From a bacterium (GTDB taxonomy: Bacteria; SZUA-79; Acidulodesulfobacterales; Acidulodesulfobacteraceae), in assembly GCA_021784835.1 (NCBI GenBank), contig JAJYHI010000008.1, positions 1 through 26,152 of the forward strand: a stretch of 26,152 bases of DNA, given 5' to 3'. Within the stretch, counting starts at the first letter, position 1. Every line of letters starts with the position of its first letter. Under the pieces are notes generated by a model. The model did no database searches, was not told where the DNA came from, and saw only the letters and a list, made by a program, of their open reading frames with translations. This document shows positions 1 through 7,729 of the stretch, piece after piece. Both the position numbers and the translations under genes were made by a program.

Positions 1-21
1 GGCACCGTATTCCATTTTGTG

Positions 22-50
22 ATAGTGCCGGAATTGAATTCTGGCACTAT
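22..50. repeat. 29-bp near-perfect palindrome (GAATT-N-AATTC core)
   Basis: The arms ATAGTGCC and GGCACTAT enclose the core GGAATTGAATTC. The stem is near-perfect, with one A/G-type mismatch that can form a wobble pair. It overlaps the last codons of the Rrf2 gene (minus strand) and has no T-run beyond it, so a simple intrinsic terminator is not obvious; it could still stabilise the 3' end of the mRNA. Similar core sequences with different but self-complementary arms occur at 6192-6220 and 11444-11474. Confidence 0.6.
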
Positions 51-511
51 GTTCTATTAGATGTATTAGATGTATTAGATGATGACAGTTTTTGTTTGTA
101 TTCGTCTATTACGTCTTGTATAGTTATGGAATTAAGTAATTCGGTGATTTTCTTCGATACGGAATTCCACATATCGAAAGCTAAACAAAACGATTTTCTG
201 CCGCATTCTTTTTTTGCTTTAGATTTGCTTATGCAGCTTGTAATTTCTATCGGCTCTACCGATTCTATTATATCTCCGATAAATAGCTCCGAAGGTTTTT
301 TATTAAGCAGATAACCGCCGTTCGGACCTCTTAAACTTCTTACTATACCGGCTTTTTTTAAAGTAAAAAATATCTGTTCCAAATAGTGCAGGGAAATATA
401 TTCTCCTGCGGCAATATCCTTTAAACTTACAGGAACCGAGTTGTCCTTTGAATTATACGACAGATATATCAGCGCCCTTACGGCGTATTGACCTTTAGAA
501 GAAAGTTTCAT
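47..511 (-). CDS. Rrf2-family transcriptional regulator, IscR/CymR-like
   Basis: A 154-residue protein of usual Rrf2 size. The N-terminus, MKLSSKGQYAVRALIYL, is the typical start of the family's winged helix-turn-helix, and a GPNGGYLL wing motif follows near residues 62-69. Cys93, Cys103 and Cys109 sit in the region where Fe-S-sensing Rrf2 proteins (IscR, NsrR, RsrR type) bind a cluster, so a redox, iron or sulfur sensor is likely. It lies 2 bp downstream of cysE on the same strand, which suggests control of cysteine synthesis or Fe-S supply, as for CymR/IscR (inference). The last residues are an S-N-T repeat encoded by three tandem 9-bp units (55-81). The family is clear; the specific ligand and targets are not. 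Confidence 0.9.
   Translation of the reverse strand: MKLSSKGQYAVRALIYLSYNSKDNSVPVSLKDIAAGEYISLHYLEQIFFTLKKAGIVRSLRGPNGGYLLNKKPSELFIGDIIESVEPIEITSCISKSKAKKECGRKSFCLAFDMWNSVSKKITELLNSITIQDVIDEYKQKLSSSNTSNTSNRT
55..81. repeat. three perfect tandem 9-bp repeats
   Basis: TATTAGATG occurs three times head to tail. On the minus strand it encodes Ser-Asn-Thr repeats at the very C-terminus of the Rrf2 regulator. Because the unit is 9 bp, copy-number changes would keep the frame and only lengthen or shorten the tail. Confidence 0.9.
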
Positions 512-513
512 TT

Positions 514-1164
514 TTATTTTTTAGATGCCTCAATCTCTTTTATCCTGTTTTCAAGCTCGGATATTTTTGATTTTAAAAGCGATATCTCGTAAAAAGCGGG
601 GTCAAAAAGTCTGTTATGTTCAAGGTCTATATTGTCGTGAACTTCCGATTCGTCCCGCTTCGTCGATTTCGCCGGTATTCCGACTACCGTAGAATGAGCA
701 GGAACTTCGTTGACGACCACCGAATTGGCCCCTACTTTAGAGTCGTGCCCTATAGTTAAAGGGCCTAGTATTTTTGCTCCCGTGCCTATTATCACCCTGT
801 CCCCTACGGTAGGATGCCTTTTTTCCTTTTTCCAGCTTGTCCCGCCAAGCGTAACGCCGTGATAAATAGTAACGTCGTCTCCTATTTCAGCTGTTTCGCC
901 TATCACGACCCCCATGCCGTGGTCTATAAAAAATCTTCTGCCTATTTTTGCGCCGGGATGAATTTCAATTCCCGTAAAAAATCTTCCCGCCTGCGAAACG
1001 AGCCTTGCCAAAAGCCTGAATTTATGTTTCCATAAAAAATGCGATATTTTATGAAAATATACGGCATGAAGCCCCGGGTAGCAGAGCAAAACCTCCAAAG
1101 CGTTTCTGGCGGCAGGATCTCTTTCGTAAACCGAATTTATATTTTCTCTTAAAGTTTTAAACAT
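514..1164 (-). CDS. cysE: serine O-acetyltransferase
   Basis: Makes O-acetylserine from serine and acetyl-CoA, the first step of cysteine synthesis in the cytoplasm. The start chosen is the ATG at 1164 ([19 protein letters not shown]), giving 216 residues. A longer frame back to a TTG at 1212 adds 16 hydrophobic residues not expected in this family. An N-terminal helical part carries [16 protein letters not shown], followed by left-handed beta-helix hexapeptide repeats. The active-site His is in [10 protein letters not shown] and the CoA-binding segment is [19 protein letters not shown]. The short form resembles EpsC-type enzymes and ends in a predicted coiled coil ([19 protein letters not shown]). 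The Rrf2 regulator follows after 2 bp, so the two genes are almost certainly co-transcribed. The Shine-Dalgarno sequence is weak. Confidence 0.92.
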   Translation of the reverse strand: MFKTLRENINSVYERDPAARNALEVLLCYPGLHAVYFHKISHFLWKHKFRLLARLVSQAGRFFTGIEIHPGAKIGRRFFIDHGMGVVIGETAEIGDDVTIYHGVTLGGTSWKKEKRHPTVGDRVIIGTGAKILGPLTIGHDSKVGANSVVVNEVPAHSTVVGIPAKSTKRDESEVHDNIDLEHNRLFDPAFYEISLLKSKISELENRIKEIEASKK

Positions 1165-1277
1165 CTTTTGCGCAGTATATAAAAATATGATTAATACGAA
1201 ATAATATTCCAAATATTTTTTATATTTATCTTATTAATATAACAGAAATATAAAAAATATGAAAGCGGGCTACAGGA

Positions 1278-1310
1278 CTATTTATATCTTAATGCTTCAA
1301 CTGGGTTAGG
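1278..1310 (-). pseudogene. C-terminal remnant of a second MacB-type permease
   Basis: Read on the minus strand, 1310 to 1278 gives P-N-P-V-E-A-L-R-Y-K-stop. The intact macB permease ends M-N-P-V-E-A-L-R-Y-E-stop at 1458. Several codons differ synonymously (AAC/AAT, CCA/CCC, GTT/GTA, AGA/AGG, TAT/TAC), so this is a diverged paralogous tail and not a recent duplication. The reading frame is cut at 1309-1311 by the GGAAAAGGTGTCAG repeat. I read it as the stump of a former macB gene whose body was lost or replaced. With only ten codons it is short evidence, but NPVEALR is the hallmark end of MacB/FtsX-type permeases. Confidence 0.7.
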
Positions 1311-1446
1311 AAAAGGTGTCAGGGAAAAGGTGTCAGATTTTATTTTCCGCATACGTAACGTTTTTTATTTGCAACTTGTTATAATTGAATGCTGTTCTAG
1401 TATTTATTAAAAGTTATTTACGGAAAATTAATCTGACACCTTTTCC
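1309..1446. repeat. palindromic GGTGTCAG element, copy 1 (REPIN-like)
   Basis: The main element is 1323-1446. Its left arm starts GGAAAAGGTGTCAGATTTTA and continues to the CGCATACG block at 1348-1355. Its right arm, from CGGAAAATTAATCTGACACC, ends in TTTTCC. A further half-copy of the terminus, GGAAAAGGTGTCAG, stands directly before it at 1309-1322. The interior (about 65 bp) is longer than in the other copies and contains ATTTGCAACTTGTT (1367-1380). No ORF of its own is credible. It resembles non-autonomous palindromes mobilised by REP-associated tyrosine (Y1) transposases, an inference since no transposase is in the window. Confidence 0.75.
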
Positions 1447-1457
1447 TCTAGGCAAAT

Positions 1458-2693
1458 CTATTCGTACCTTAATGCTTCTACGGGATTCATCCTTGAGGCT
1501 TTATAGGCCGGATAAAAGCCGAAAAATATTCCTACGCACAGGGAAAATACGACTGAGATTATTATAGGTTCCGCCGTCACTACGGTTTTAAGGGGAGAGA
1601 AAGCGGAAATTGCGCTTGAAATTCCGAAGCCTAGACCGATGCCGAGCAGTCCGCCGAAAAGGCTTAAAACGGCCGATTCTATCAGAAACTGTTTAAGGAT
1701 ATCGGATTTTTTAGCGCCTATAGCCATTCTTATTCCTATTTCTTTGGTTCTTTCGGTTACGGAAACAAGCATTATGTTCATTATGCCTATGCCGCCTACC
1801 AGCAGGGATACTGCGGCAATGCTTGCGAGAAGAATGGTAAAAGTAGCGGCGCTGGAATTTGCCGCCTGGGCTATTTCGGTAAGGTTTCTGACGAAAAAGT
1901 CGTTAGGTTTATTCACCGGTATATGATGTCTTTGCCTTAATAGACGCGTAATTTGAGACTGGGCAATAACCGTGTCTTTCTGAGTTTTTGCGGAAACTGC
2001 TATGGCGTGCACCCATGTCGTGCCGGCAATCTTTTCCATCATAGTCGTTATAGGTATAATCACCGTGTCGTCCTGGTCCTGTCCGAAAGCGTTAAATCCT
2101 TTAATAGATAAAAGACCTATAACGGTAAACGGAACGCTGTGAATAATTATTATGTGTCCTATGGGATTTATAAGCCCGAAAAGTTCGGTTGCCGCCGTGT
2201 TTCCTATTACGGCTACGTTAGCCGCTGAAGCAACCTGCTGGTGAGTAAAAAAAACGCCTTTTGCTACCGGCCATTTCCTTACTATCGGAAATGTAGAGTT
2301 TGATCCGTTGATTAAAGTTGACCAGTTGTTTCCCCTCCATATTACCTGCTGGGACATTCCGAGCATTGCGGTATCGGTTTTAACCGAAGAAAGTTTTCTT
2401 ATTGCATATGCATCGTTCAGCGTAAGCGTAGGCAGAACTCCGAAACCGCTGTGTATTCCTCCGAGCGACGACGAACCGGGAAGTATAATCAGCATATTGG
2501 AACCCATCGAGTTAATCGATGCCTGAATGGCTTTAGATGCGCCCTGTCCGATGCCTATCGTTGCGATAACCGAGCCTACGCCTATAATAATTCCGAGTAT
2601 CGTCAAGAACGACCTTATTTTATTCCTCAACAGGGTTTTATATGCCGATTCCAAGTCAAGAAAAAAAGCAAATTTTACGCGTTTTCGTTTCAT
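1458..2693 (-). CDS. macB: MacB-type ABC transporter permease
   Basis: A 411-residue membrane subunit with the MacB/FtsX layout. There is one N-terminal transmembrane segment (about residues 26-48, FLTILGIIIGVGSVIATIGI), a large periplasmic domain (about 50-280), and three C-terminal transmembrane segments. The diagnostic GGIGIMNIMLVSVTERTKEI lies near residues 302-321 and the protein ends with NPVEALRYE. Such permeases use ATP energy to drive export through MacA and TolC (mechanotransmission) and do not carry substrate through the membrane. The start overlaps the end of the ATPase gene by 4 bp (ATGA), so the two are translationally coupled. In E. coli MacB the ATPase and permease are fused; here they are split, as is common. 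The substrate cannot be told from sequence. Confidence 0.92.
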   Translation of the reverse strand: MKRKRVKFAFFLDLESAYKTLLRNKIRSFLTILGIIIGVGSVIATIGIGQGASKAIQASINSMGSNMLIILPGSSSLGGIHSGFGVLPTLTLNDAYAIRKLSSVKTDTAMLGMSQQVIWRGNNWSTLINGSNSTFPIVRKWPVAKGVFFTHQQVASAANVAVIGNTAATELFGLINPIGHIIIIHSVPFTVIGLLSIKGFNAFGQDQDDTVIIPITTMMEKIAGTTWVHAIAVSAKTQKDTVIAQSQITRLLRQRHHIPVNKPNDFFVRNLTEIAQAANSSAATFTILLASIAAVSLLVGGIGIMNIMLVSVTERTKEIGIRMAIGAKKSDILKQFLIESAVLSLFGGLLGIGLGFGISSAISAFSPLKTVVTAEPIIISVVFSLCVGIFFGFYPAYKASRMNPVEALRYE

Positions 2694-3412
2694 ATTTTTT
2701 TTATGGTTTCCGAAGACAAAATAATTCCGTCTTTTACCGTTATAAGTCTTTTTGCATAATCTGCTATATGCTTATCGTGCGTTACCAGAATTATAGTAGC
2801 GCCCCTTTCAGTATTAATTTTTTCAAAAAAATTCATAACGTCCGCCCCTCTTACGGAGTCGAGATTACCCGTAGGTTCGTCAGCCATTATTATAGGAGCG
2901 TCGTTTACTACGGCTCTTGCTATAGCCACTCTTTGCTGTTCTCCGCCGGATATCTGATTCGGAAATTTATTTCCTTTTTCCGAAAGATCGACGAGTTTTA
3001 AAGCTTTTAGCGCCATTTCTTCGGAGTCTTTTGAGTGATAGCCCGAATAATAAAGAGGCAGCATAACGTTTTCAATAATAGAAAGCCTTTGTATAAGATT
3101 AAAACCCTGAAATACGAAGCCTATTTTTTTATTTCTAATTTCGGCAAGTTCGTCCGGCGTAAGTCCGGAGACATCCTTCCCTTCGAGAAAATAGCTTCCG
3201 GAAGTAGGTTTATCCAAACATCCCAATATGTTCATTAGAGTAGATTTCCCTGAGCCGGATGCGCCCATTATCGAAACGAATTCCCCGTTTTCTACGGTAA
3301 GGTTTATTCCTTTAAGTACTTCATAGGAAATATCGCCTATTTTATAAATCATGCCGATATTTTCAAGCCTTATCAGAGGAACGTCGTCTTTAGTATTATA
3401 GCTGTTTGCCAT
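2690..3412 (-). CDS. MacB/LolD-type ABC transporter ATPase
   Basis: A 240-residue nucleotide-binding subunit. Walker A is GASGSGKST (residues 50-58), the Q-loop is VFQGFNL, the signature is ISGGEQQRVAIARA, Walker B is IIMADEPTGNLD, and the switch His is in LVTHD. The close match to the LolD/MacB/FtsE subfamily is shown by EPTGNLDS and FVSIMGASGSGKST. It pairs with the permease, whose start overlaps its stop. A good Shine-Dalgarno (AAGGAAA) precedes the ATG. Upstream, a palindromic repeat (3458-3561) sits between this gene and macA, so readthrough from the tolC promoter has to cross a strong hairpin. Confidence 0.93.
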   Translation of the reverse strand: MANSYNTKDDVPLIRLENIGMIYKIGDISYEVLKGINLTVENGEFVSIMGASGSGKSTLMNILGCLDKPTSGSYFLEGKDVSGLTPDELAEIRNKKIGFVFQGFNLIQRLSIIENVMLPLYYSGYHSKDSEEMALKALKLVDLSEKGNKFPNQISGGEQQRVAIARAVVNDAPIIMADEPTGNLDSVRGADVMNFFEKINTERGATIILVTHDKHIADYAKRLITVKDGIILSSETIKKI

Positions 3413-3457
3413 ATTATATTTCCTTAGGAAAAAAAGATTTTACTATCAAGCTTTTTT

Positions 3458-3561
3458 GAAAAAGGTGTCAGATTAATTTTACGCAAAATCTTTCATCGTT
3501 AATTGTTTTTTTCGTATGCGTAAAATAAAATCTGACACCTTTTTCCATGACACCTTTTTCC
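3458..3561. repeat. palindromic GGTGTCAG element, copy 2, inverted
   Basis: The main element is 3458-3546. The left arm is GAAAAAGGTGTCAGATTAAT followed by TTTACGC. The right arm runs CGTATGCGTAAAATAAAATC and then TGACACCTTTTTCC. An extra half-terminus TGACACCTTTTTCC follows at 3548-3561. Its orientation is opposite to copies 1 and 3 (the TTTTATTTT-CGCATACG arm is on the right). The extra half-terminus is on the same structural end as in copy 1. The sequence ATTTGCAACTTGTT, found inside copy 1, lies just outside here at 3562-3575. It occupies most of the macA-macB intergenic gap. Confidence 0.75.
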
Positions 3562-3586
3562 ATTTGCAACTTGTTCTGCACATTTT

Positions 3587-4777
3587 TTAGAAGAACATCC
3601 TTCTTCCAGGAGCCGCGGCGCCTTTAGAGGAAGATTGTATGCCCGTTATTACTTCGGTGCCGCTCTTAATATCTTTCGAGGCGACCTCCGTATATTCGTC
3701 GTTATTTATACCAAGTTTTACTATAACCGGTTTGGGAACGCCGTTTTCCAGTACCCATACGACGCCTTCGCCGACTTTTAATTTTTTAGTGATATTATTT
3801 AAAATCTGTTTGTTTTCTCCGGTCGGAATAAATCTTAAAGCTGAATTAGGCACGCCGAGGACGCCTTTTTTTTCCGAAACGTAAATTTTAACTATAGCGG
3901 TCATTCCAGGAAGCACCTTCTCGTCGTCGTTATTAAAAAATATCGTGACGTTATAGCTGACGACTCCGGAAACGGTCGTAGGATTAATTCTTATATTATG
4001 AACGCTGCCCCATATAGTTTTATCGGGATATGCATATACGGTAAATGAAGCCTCATCGCCTTTTTTAATGCCGCCGAGGTCCGCTTCGTTTGTAGTCGTA
4101 TCTATTTCCATTTTTTTTATGTTTTCGCCTATTACGAAAAGGTTCGGCGTCTGAAAACTTGAAGCGACGGTCTGACCGACCACGACCCCTACGTTTATTA
4201 TAATGCCGTTAACCGGCGAATATATATTTGTGTAAGAAAGGTTTGTTTCGTCCTGACCCAATTGCGCCTTAGCCGCATTTACCGCATCTTCTAAATATTT
4301 AAGCTGGGCTATATCCTGCAGATAAACGCTGTAGGCGTTTTGTTCCGTCTGATGCGCTATCAAGTTTTCTTTCCATAGTTTTTCGTCCCTGATATAAGTC
4401 AGCCTGTCGTACGATAACGCCGCCCTTTGCTTAAGGACGTTTGCTTCGGCGGAAGCAAGATTTGCTTTATCCTGGTCGACTTTTTGGATAAAGGGGGCAG
4501 GGTCTATTTGAGCGAGAAGCTGTCCTTTTTTAACTATCGAGTTGTACCAGACGTAAAGTTTTGAAAATATTCCCGATACCTGCGCTCCCACGTTTATAGT
4601 ATTTATAGGATTAGCCGTTCCGGTAGTAGTAACATATTTTTGTATGGTAATGGGTTTTACCTGATAAAGGTCGTAAGAAACTTTATGCGTTTTAGACTTT
4701 ATAATAAAATAAGACGCGATAAATATCGCAAGTAAAATTATAATCGCGATTATAATAATTTTTTTATTTTTTTTCAT
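3587..4777 (-). CDS. macA: MacA-type periplasmic membrane fusion protein
   Basis: A 396-residue adaptor linking the MacB transporter to the TolC channel. One N-terminal transmembrane anchor (IIIIAIIILLAIFIASYFII, about residues 6-25) is followed by the lipoyl/barrel-sandwich halves. The first half is YVTTTGTANPINTINVGAQV and the second is TNIYSPVNGIIINVGVVVGQ. They are split by a long alpha-hairpin (about 105-170). Beta-barrel and membrane-proximal domains complete the HlyD/MacA family layout. It ends GRRMFF. The gene starts 13 bp after the tolC stop, so the two are in one operon, and the next genes are the macB ATPase and permease. Gene order and domain make-up support a MacAB-TolC type pump; cargo is unknown. 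Confidence 0.9.
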   Translation of the reverse strand: MKKNKKIIIIAIIILLAIFIASYFIIKSKTHKVSYDLYQVKPITIQKYVTTTGTANPINTINVGAQVSGIFSKLYVWYNSIVKKGQLLAQIDPAPFIQKVDQDKANLASAEANVLKQRAALSYDRLTYIRDEKLWKENLIAHQTEQNAYSVYLQDIAQLKYLEDAVNAAKAQLGQDETNLSYTNIYSPVNGIIINVGVVVGQTVASSFQTPNLFVIGENIKKMEIDTTTNEADLGGIKKGDEASFTVYAYPDKTIWGSVHNIRINPTTVSGVVSYNVTIFFNNDDEKVLPGMTAIVKIYVSEKKGVLGVPNSALRFIPTGENKQILNNITKKLKVGEGVVWVLENGVPKPVIVKLGINNDEYTEVASKDIKSGTEVITGIQSSSKGAAAPGRRMFF

Positions 4778-4790
4778 TGTTTCACCTTTA

Positions 4791-6140
4791 TTATTTTAAA
4801 TAATGTTGCGGTATTAATCCTAGGTCGGAATATAGTTTAGCTTTTAGATAAAAATATGTGTATCTGCCGTTTATATAGCTTGTCAATGCCGAAATATACT
4901 GGGCGTTTGCCGTTACGAGCTGAACCATGGAACCTACTCCCACTTCGTAGCTTTTAAAAGCAAGAGTATAAGCAAGTTTTGAAGCCTTTTCGGAAGATTT
5001 CAGCGCCTTAACGGTTAAATACTGATTGTTTAAAGCGTAATAATCGCTTGAAACGCCGTAAATCAAGTTGTTTTCGGTAAGTTTTTTATTCCAAATGGAG
5101 CCGTTTAACGCCGCTTTGGAATAATCTATTTTATTTTGAGTTAAAAATCCGTTAAAAATAGGTATTGAAACGGAAAGTCCCGCAGAATAATTTCTGTTAA
5201 GCGGAAAAGCCGAATTTACTCCGGTATATGAAAAATCTGCGTTAAAAGACGGATAATAACCGCTGTCGGACTGTTTTACGGAAGCTTTTGCCGCTTTTAC
5301 CGCATACAGAGCCTGTTTTAGCTGAGGATTATTTTTAACTGCCGATTTAATCAGCCTTTGCAGTTTGCTTTTAAAAGGTTTAAATTTCAAGGTATTTATG
5401 AAAACGTAGTTTTTCGAAGGCGGAAGCCCTATGGAATTTAAAAGAGCCAGCCTTGTTATGCGGACGTTGAATATAGAATTTATATAAGCGGCTTTTGCGG
5501 TTTCCATTGTCGCTTTTGCCGTTTCCGCGTCTAAAAGGTCGCCCGTACCTACTTTGTAAAATGCTTCTGCGGCTTTATACTGCATTTCGTCGTTTTTAAG
5601 GTTTTCTTTGTCGGCTTTCATTAATTCTTTGTCGGCAAAATATTCGGCAAAATTTAAAATAACGTTATATAAATCGCTGTTTACGGCATAATTATAACCT
5701 GCGTCAGCGCCTTTCATCTGATATTTTGCGTTAAGATAACCGTAATAGCGCGAGCCGAAAGAATAAAGCATATACGTCGCATTCAAAGACGCCGAATAGT
5801 CGTTAAGCGAATAATTTATACCAGGTTCCGTAATTACCCGTCCTCCGGAAATTACGGTATTATTATCTACGTCCATAACCGAATTTTTTGAAAATCCGGC
5901 GCTTGCGGAAATTTGCGGATAATATTGAGAAAGAGTTTCATTTTTTGTATATACGGACGAAAGATATGAATATTTTGAAGTTAATATTCCTGGGTAAAGT
6001 TTGACCGCAAGCCTTAACGCATCTTTTAAGGTTATATTTTTTTTTGTTGCGCCGTAAGAATTTCCGGCGTTAATAAATAACGATGCGACAATTAAGAAAA
6101 ACAAAGACAGTGTTATTTTTTTTATGGTTTTAATATTCAT
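4791..6140 (-). CDS. tolC: TolC-family outer membrane efflux protein
   Basis: A 449-residue precursor with a Sec signal peptide (hydrophobic LSLFFLIVASLFINAG, cleavage probably near residue 30). The mature part has the tandem-repeat structure of outer-membrane factors: two halves, each with long helices and two beta strands. Typical segments are ITLKDALRLAVKLYPGI, YNVILNFAEYFADKELM and SVSIPIFNGFLTQNKIDYSKAAL. It forms the trimeric exit duct for the pump encoded downstream. It is first in the operon, 13 bp before macA, and has a leader of about 170 nt running from the promoter at 6318-6346. The symbol is a family name; this is not necessarily the orthologue of E. coli TolC. Confidence 0.9.
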   Translation of the reverse strand: MNIKTIKKITLSLFFLIVASLFINAGNSYGATKKNITLKDALRLAVKLYPGILTSKYSYLSSVYTKNETLSQYYPQISASAGFSKNSVMDVDNNTVISGGRVITEPGINYSLNDYSASLNATYMLYSFGSRYYGYLNAKYQMKGADAGYNYAVNSDLYNVILNFAEYFADKELMKADKENLKNDEMQYKAAEAFYKVGTGDLLDAETAKATMETAKAAYINSIFNVRITRLALLNSIGLPPSKNYVFINTLKFKPFKSKLQRLIKSAVKNNPQLKQALYAVKAAKASVKQSDSGYYPSFNADFSYTGVNSAFPLNRNYSAGLSVSIPIFNGFLTQNKIDYSKAALNGSIWNKKLTENNLIYGVSSDYYALNNQYLTVKALKSSEKASKLAYTLAFKSYEVGVGSMVQLVTANAQYISALTSYINGRYTYFYLKAKLYSDLGLIPQHYLK

Positions 6141-6191
6141 TTTATATTATTATATTATATAGATTATTATATATCGATATTATATTAAATT

Positions 6192-6220
6192 ATGGGAGTT
6201 GAATTCAATTCTATCCCCAT
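6192..6220. repeat. palindrome with GAATT-C-AATTC core in the tolC leader
   Basis: ATGGGAGTTGAATTCAATTC followed by TATCCCCAT forms a hairpin with a perfect centre and G-T-tolerant outer arms (ATGGG against CCCAT). In the minus-strand tolC transcript it would lie about 50 nt before the start codon. It could affect translation or stability of the efflux mRNA, or simply be a member of the hairpin family also seen at 22-50 and 11444-11474. Confidence 0.5.
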
Positions 6221-6317
6221 CACAAATTATAACGTCGCATTGTTAATAAATAATTAATAAATCATAAACAAAAAATATAATGCATAATAATTCATTAAAT
6301 GACGTTAATCAATAATA

Positions 6318-6346
6318 ATCATAATGACTTTAAAGTCATTTGTCAA
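6318..6346 (-). promoter_or_regulatory. sigma-70 promoter with palindromic operator, tolC-macAB operon
   Basis: On the minus strand the -35 box is TTGACA (6346-6341), the spacer is exactly 17 nt, and the -10 box is TATGAT (6323-6318). The spacer lies within a perfect 18-bp palindrome, AATGACTTTAAAGTCATT (6323-6340). A dimeric regulator bound there would block RNA polymerase. Transcription would start near 6311, leaving a leader of about 170 nt before tolC. No regulator gene sits next to it; the nearest in the window is the Rrf2 protein at 47-511. The promoter boxes and palindrome are seen directly; repression is inferred. Confidence 0.75.
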
Positions 6347-6365
6347 TATAAATATTTTCTAGCCG

Positions 6366-7712
6366 ATGCCGTTAAGTTTTAATCTAATAAGTTTGGGATG
6401 TCCTAAAAATCAGGTAGATTCCGAAAATATATTTACCCGTCTCGAAAAGTCGGACATAAGATTTACTTCCGACTCCGATTCATGCGATATCTGCGTAGTA
6501 AACACCTGCGGTTTTATAGAAGCGGCAAGAAAAGAATCTATAGGCGTAATAATGGAAGCGGTCGAGAAAAAAAAGTCCGGCGCAGTAAAATATATTGCGG
6601 TGACGGGATGCATGGTAAACAACAACATAGAAATACTTAAAAAAGAACTGCCCGAAGTCGATATTTTTCTGGCTACTTTCGACGAAGAAAAAATAGTAGA
6701 AGAAATTGAAACTGCGGCGGGAAAAAAAATATCGGGCAGGCAGGCTTCCTCAAAAGAATATAAAGAATTCGAAAGGGAGCATTTTAACTTAAAAAGCACG
6801 GCATACCTTAAAATATCCGAAGGATGCAGCAGGTCTTGTTCTTTCTGCACTATTCCTTCAATTAGGGGCGCATACCGCTCGAAATCTATAGAAGAGATTA
6901 AAAAAGAAGCCGCCTATTTAGCTTCGGCCGGAGTCGAAGAATTAATAATCGTTTCCCAAGATACATCTTATTACGGAACGGATGCGGGAGTTAAAAACGG
7001 TTTATACGTTCTGCTGAAAGAGCTTATAAAAATAAAAGGCGTCAAGTGGATAAGGCTTATGTATCTTTATCCTTCGGCGGCTTTGTTTACCGATGATTTA
7101 ATAAGCCTGTTTAATAATGAAGAAAAAATTTTAAAATATATAGATATGCCGGTTCAACATATTAGCGATAAAATTCTTAAATTAATGAAACGCGGCGAAT
7201 CAAAAAAAGACGTTTTAAGAATTATAGAAAAAATAAAAAACGAAATCCCCGGCGCCGCATTAAGGACTTCCCTTATTATCGGTTTCCCCGGAGAAACGGA
7301 TAAAGACTTCGAAGAATTATCGGCGTTCGTTAAGGACGTAAAATTCGACAACCTCGGAGTTTTTAAATATTCGGACGAAATGTCGGCCGTTTCATATAAA
7401 TATAATCAAAAAGTAAGCGCAAAAATTAAATCCGAAAGATATAAAATTTTAATGGAAACTCAAAAATCGCTAATCGGCTCAATAATGTCTAAACACATAG
7501 GTCGGACGTACGAAGCTGTAATAGACGAAATAAACAATAAAACGGTAAAGCTTAGAACTTACTTTCAGTCGCCCGATATCGACGGATATACTTATATGTA
7601 TTCAGAAGACTTAAAAAATAGTCGCGGATATATTGCAAAAAAAAATTTTATATATGTTAACATCAATAAAATTAAGGGCTACGACCTGTTATGCACGCCC
7701 TCGGCTATATAA
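6366..7712 (+). CDS. rimO: ribosomal protein uS12 (S12) methylthiotransferase
   Basis: A radical-SAM enzyme that adds a methylthio group to a conserved Asp of ribosomal protein S12, using two Fe-S clusters. It has 448 residues, normal for RimO. The N-terminal UPF0004 domain opens with the RimO hallmark SLGCPKNQVDSE, carrying Cys12, and further cluster cysteines lie in NTCGF and VTGCM. The radical-SAM motif is Cys154-x3-Cys158-x2-Cys161 (GCSRSCSFCTIP). A C-terminal TRAM domain (GRTYEAVIDEI onward) follows. SLGCPKN and the TRAM context separate it from MiaB. It is divergent from the tolC operon. No clear Shine-Dalgarno is visible before the ATG; a TATAAT at 6276-6281 may be its -10 box but lacks a good -35. 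Confidence 0.93.
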   Translation: MPLSFNLISLGCPKNQVDSENIFTRLEKSDIRFTSDSDSCDICVVNTCGFIEAARKESIGVIMEAVEKKKSGAVKYIAVTGCMVNNNIEILKKELPEVDIFLATFDEEKIVEEIETAAGKKISGRQASSKEYKEFEREHFNLKSTAYLKISEGCSRSCSFCTIPSIRGAYRSKSIEEIKKEAAYLASAGVEELIIVSQDTSYYGTDAGVKNGLYVLLKELIKIKGVKWIRLMYLYPSAALFTDDLISLFNNEEKILKYIDMPVQHISDKILKLMKRGESKKDVLRIIEKIKNEIPGAALRTSLIIGFPGETDKDFEELSAFVKDVKFDNLGVFKYSDEMSAVSYKYNQKVSAKIKSERYKILMETQKSLIGSIMSKHIGRTYEAVIDEINNKTVKLRTYFQSPDIDGYTYMYSEDLKNSRGYIAKKNFIYVNINKIKGYDLLCTPSAI

Positions 7713-7729
7713 TTAGAAGTAAAAAATTC

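Noticed and set aside
1165..1212. TTG-initiated extension of CysE
   Set aside because: The ATG at 1164 gives the usual CysE N-terminus; the extra residues are hydrophobic and atypical.
1385..1567. 60-codon plus-strand open frame overlapping copy 1 of the repeat and the macB 3' end
   Set aside because: Runs across the palindrome and antisense to macB; no start context and no recognisable protein.
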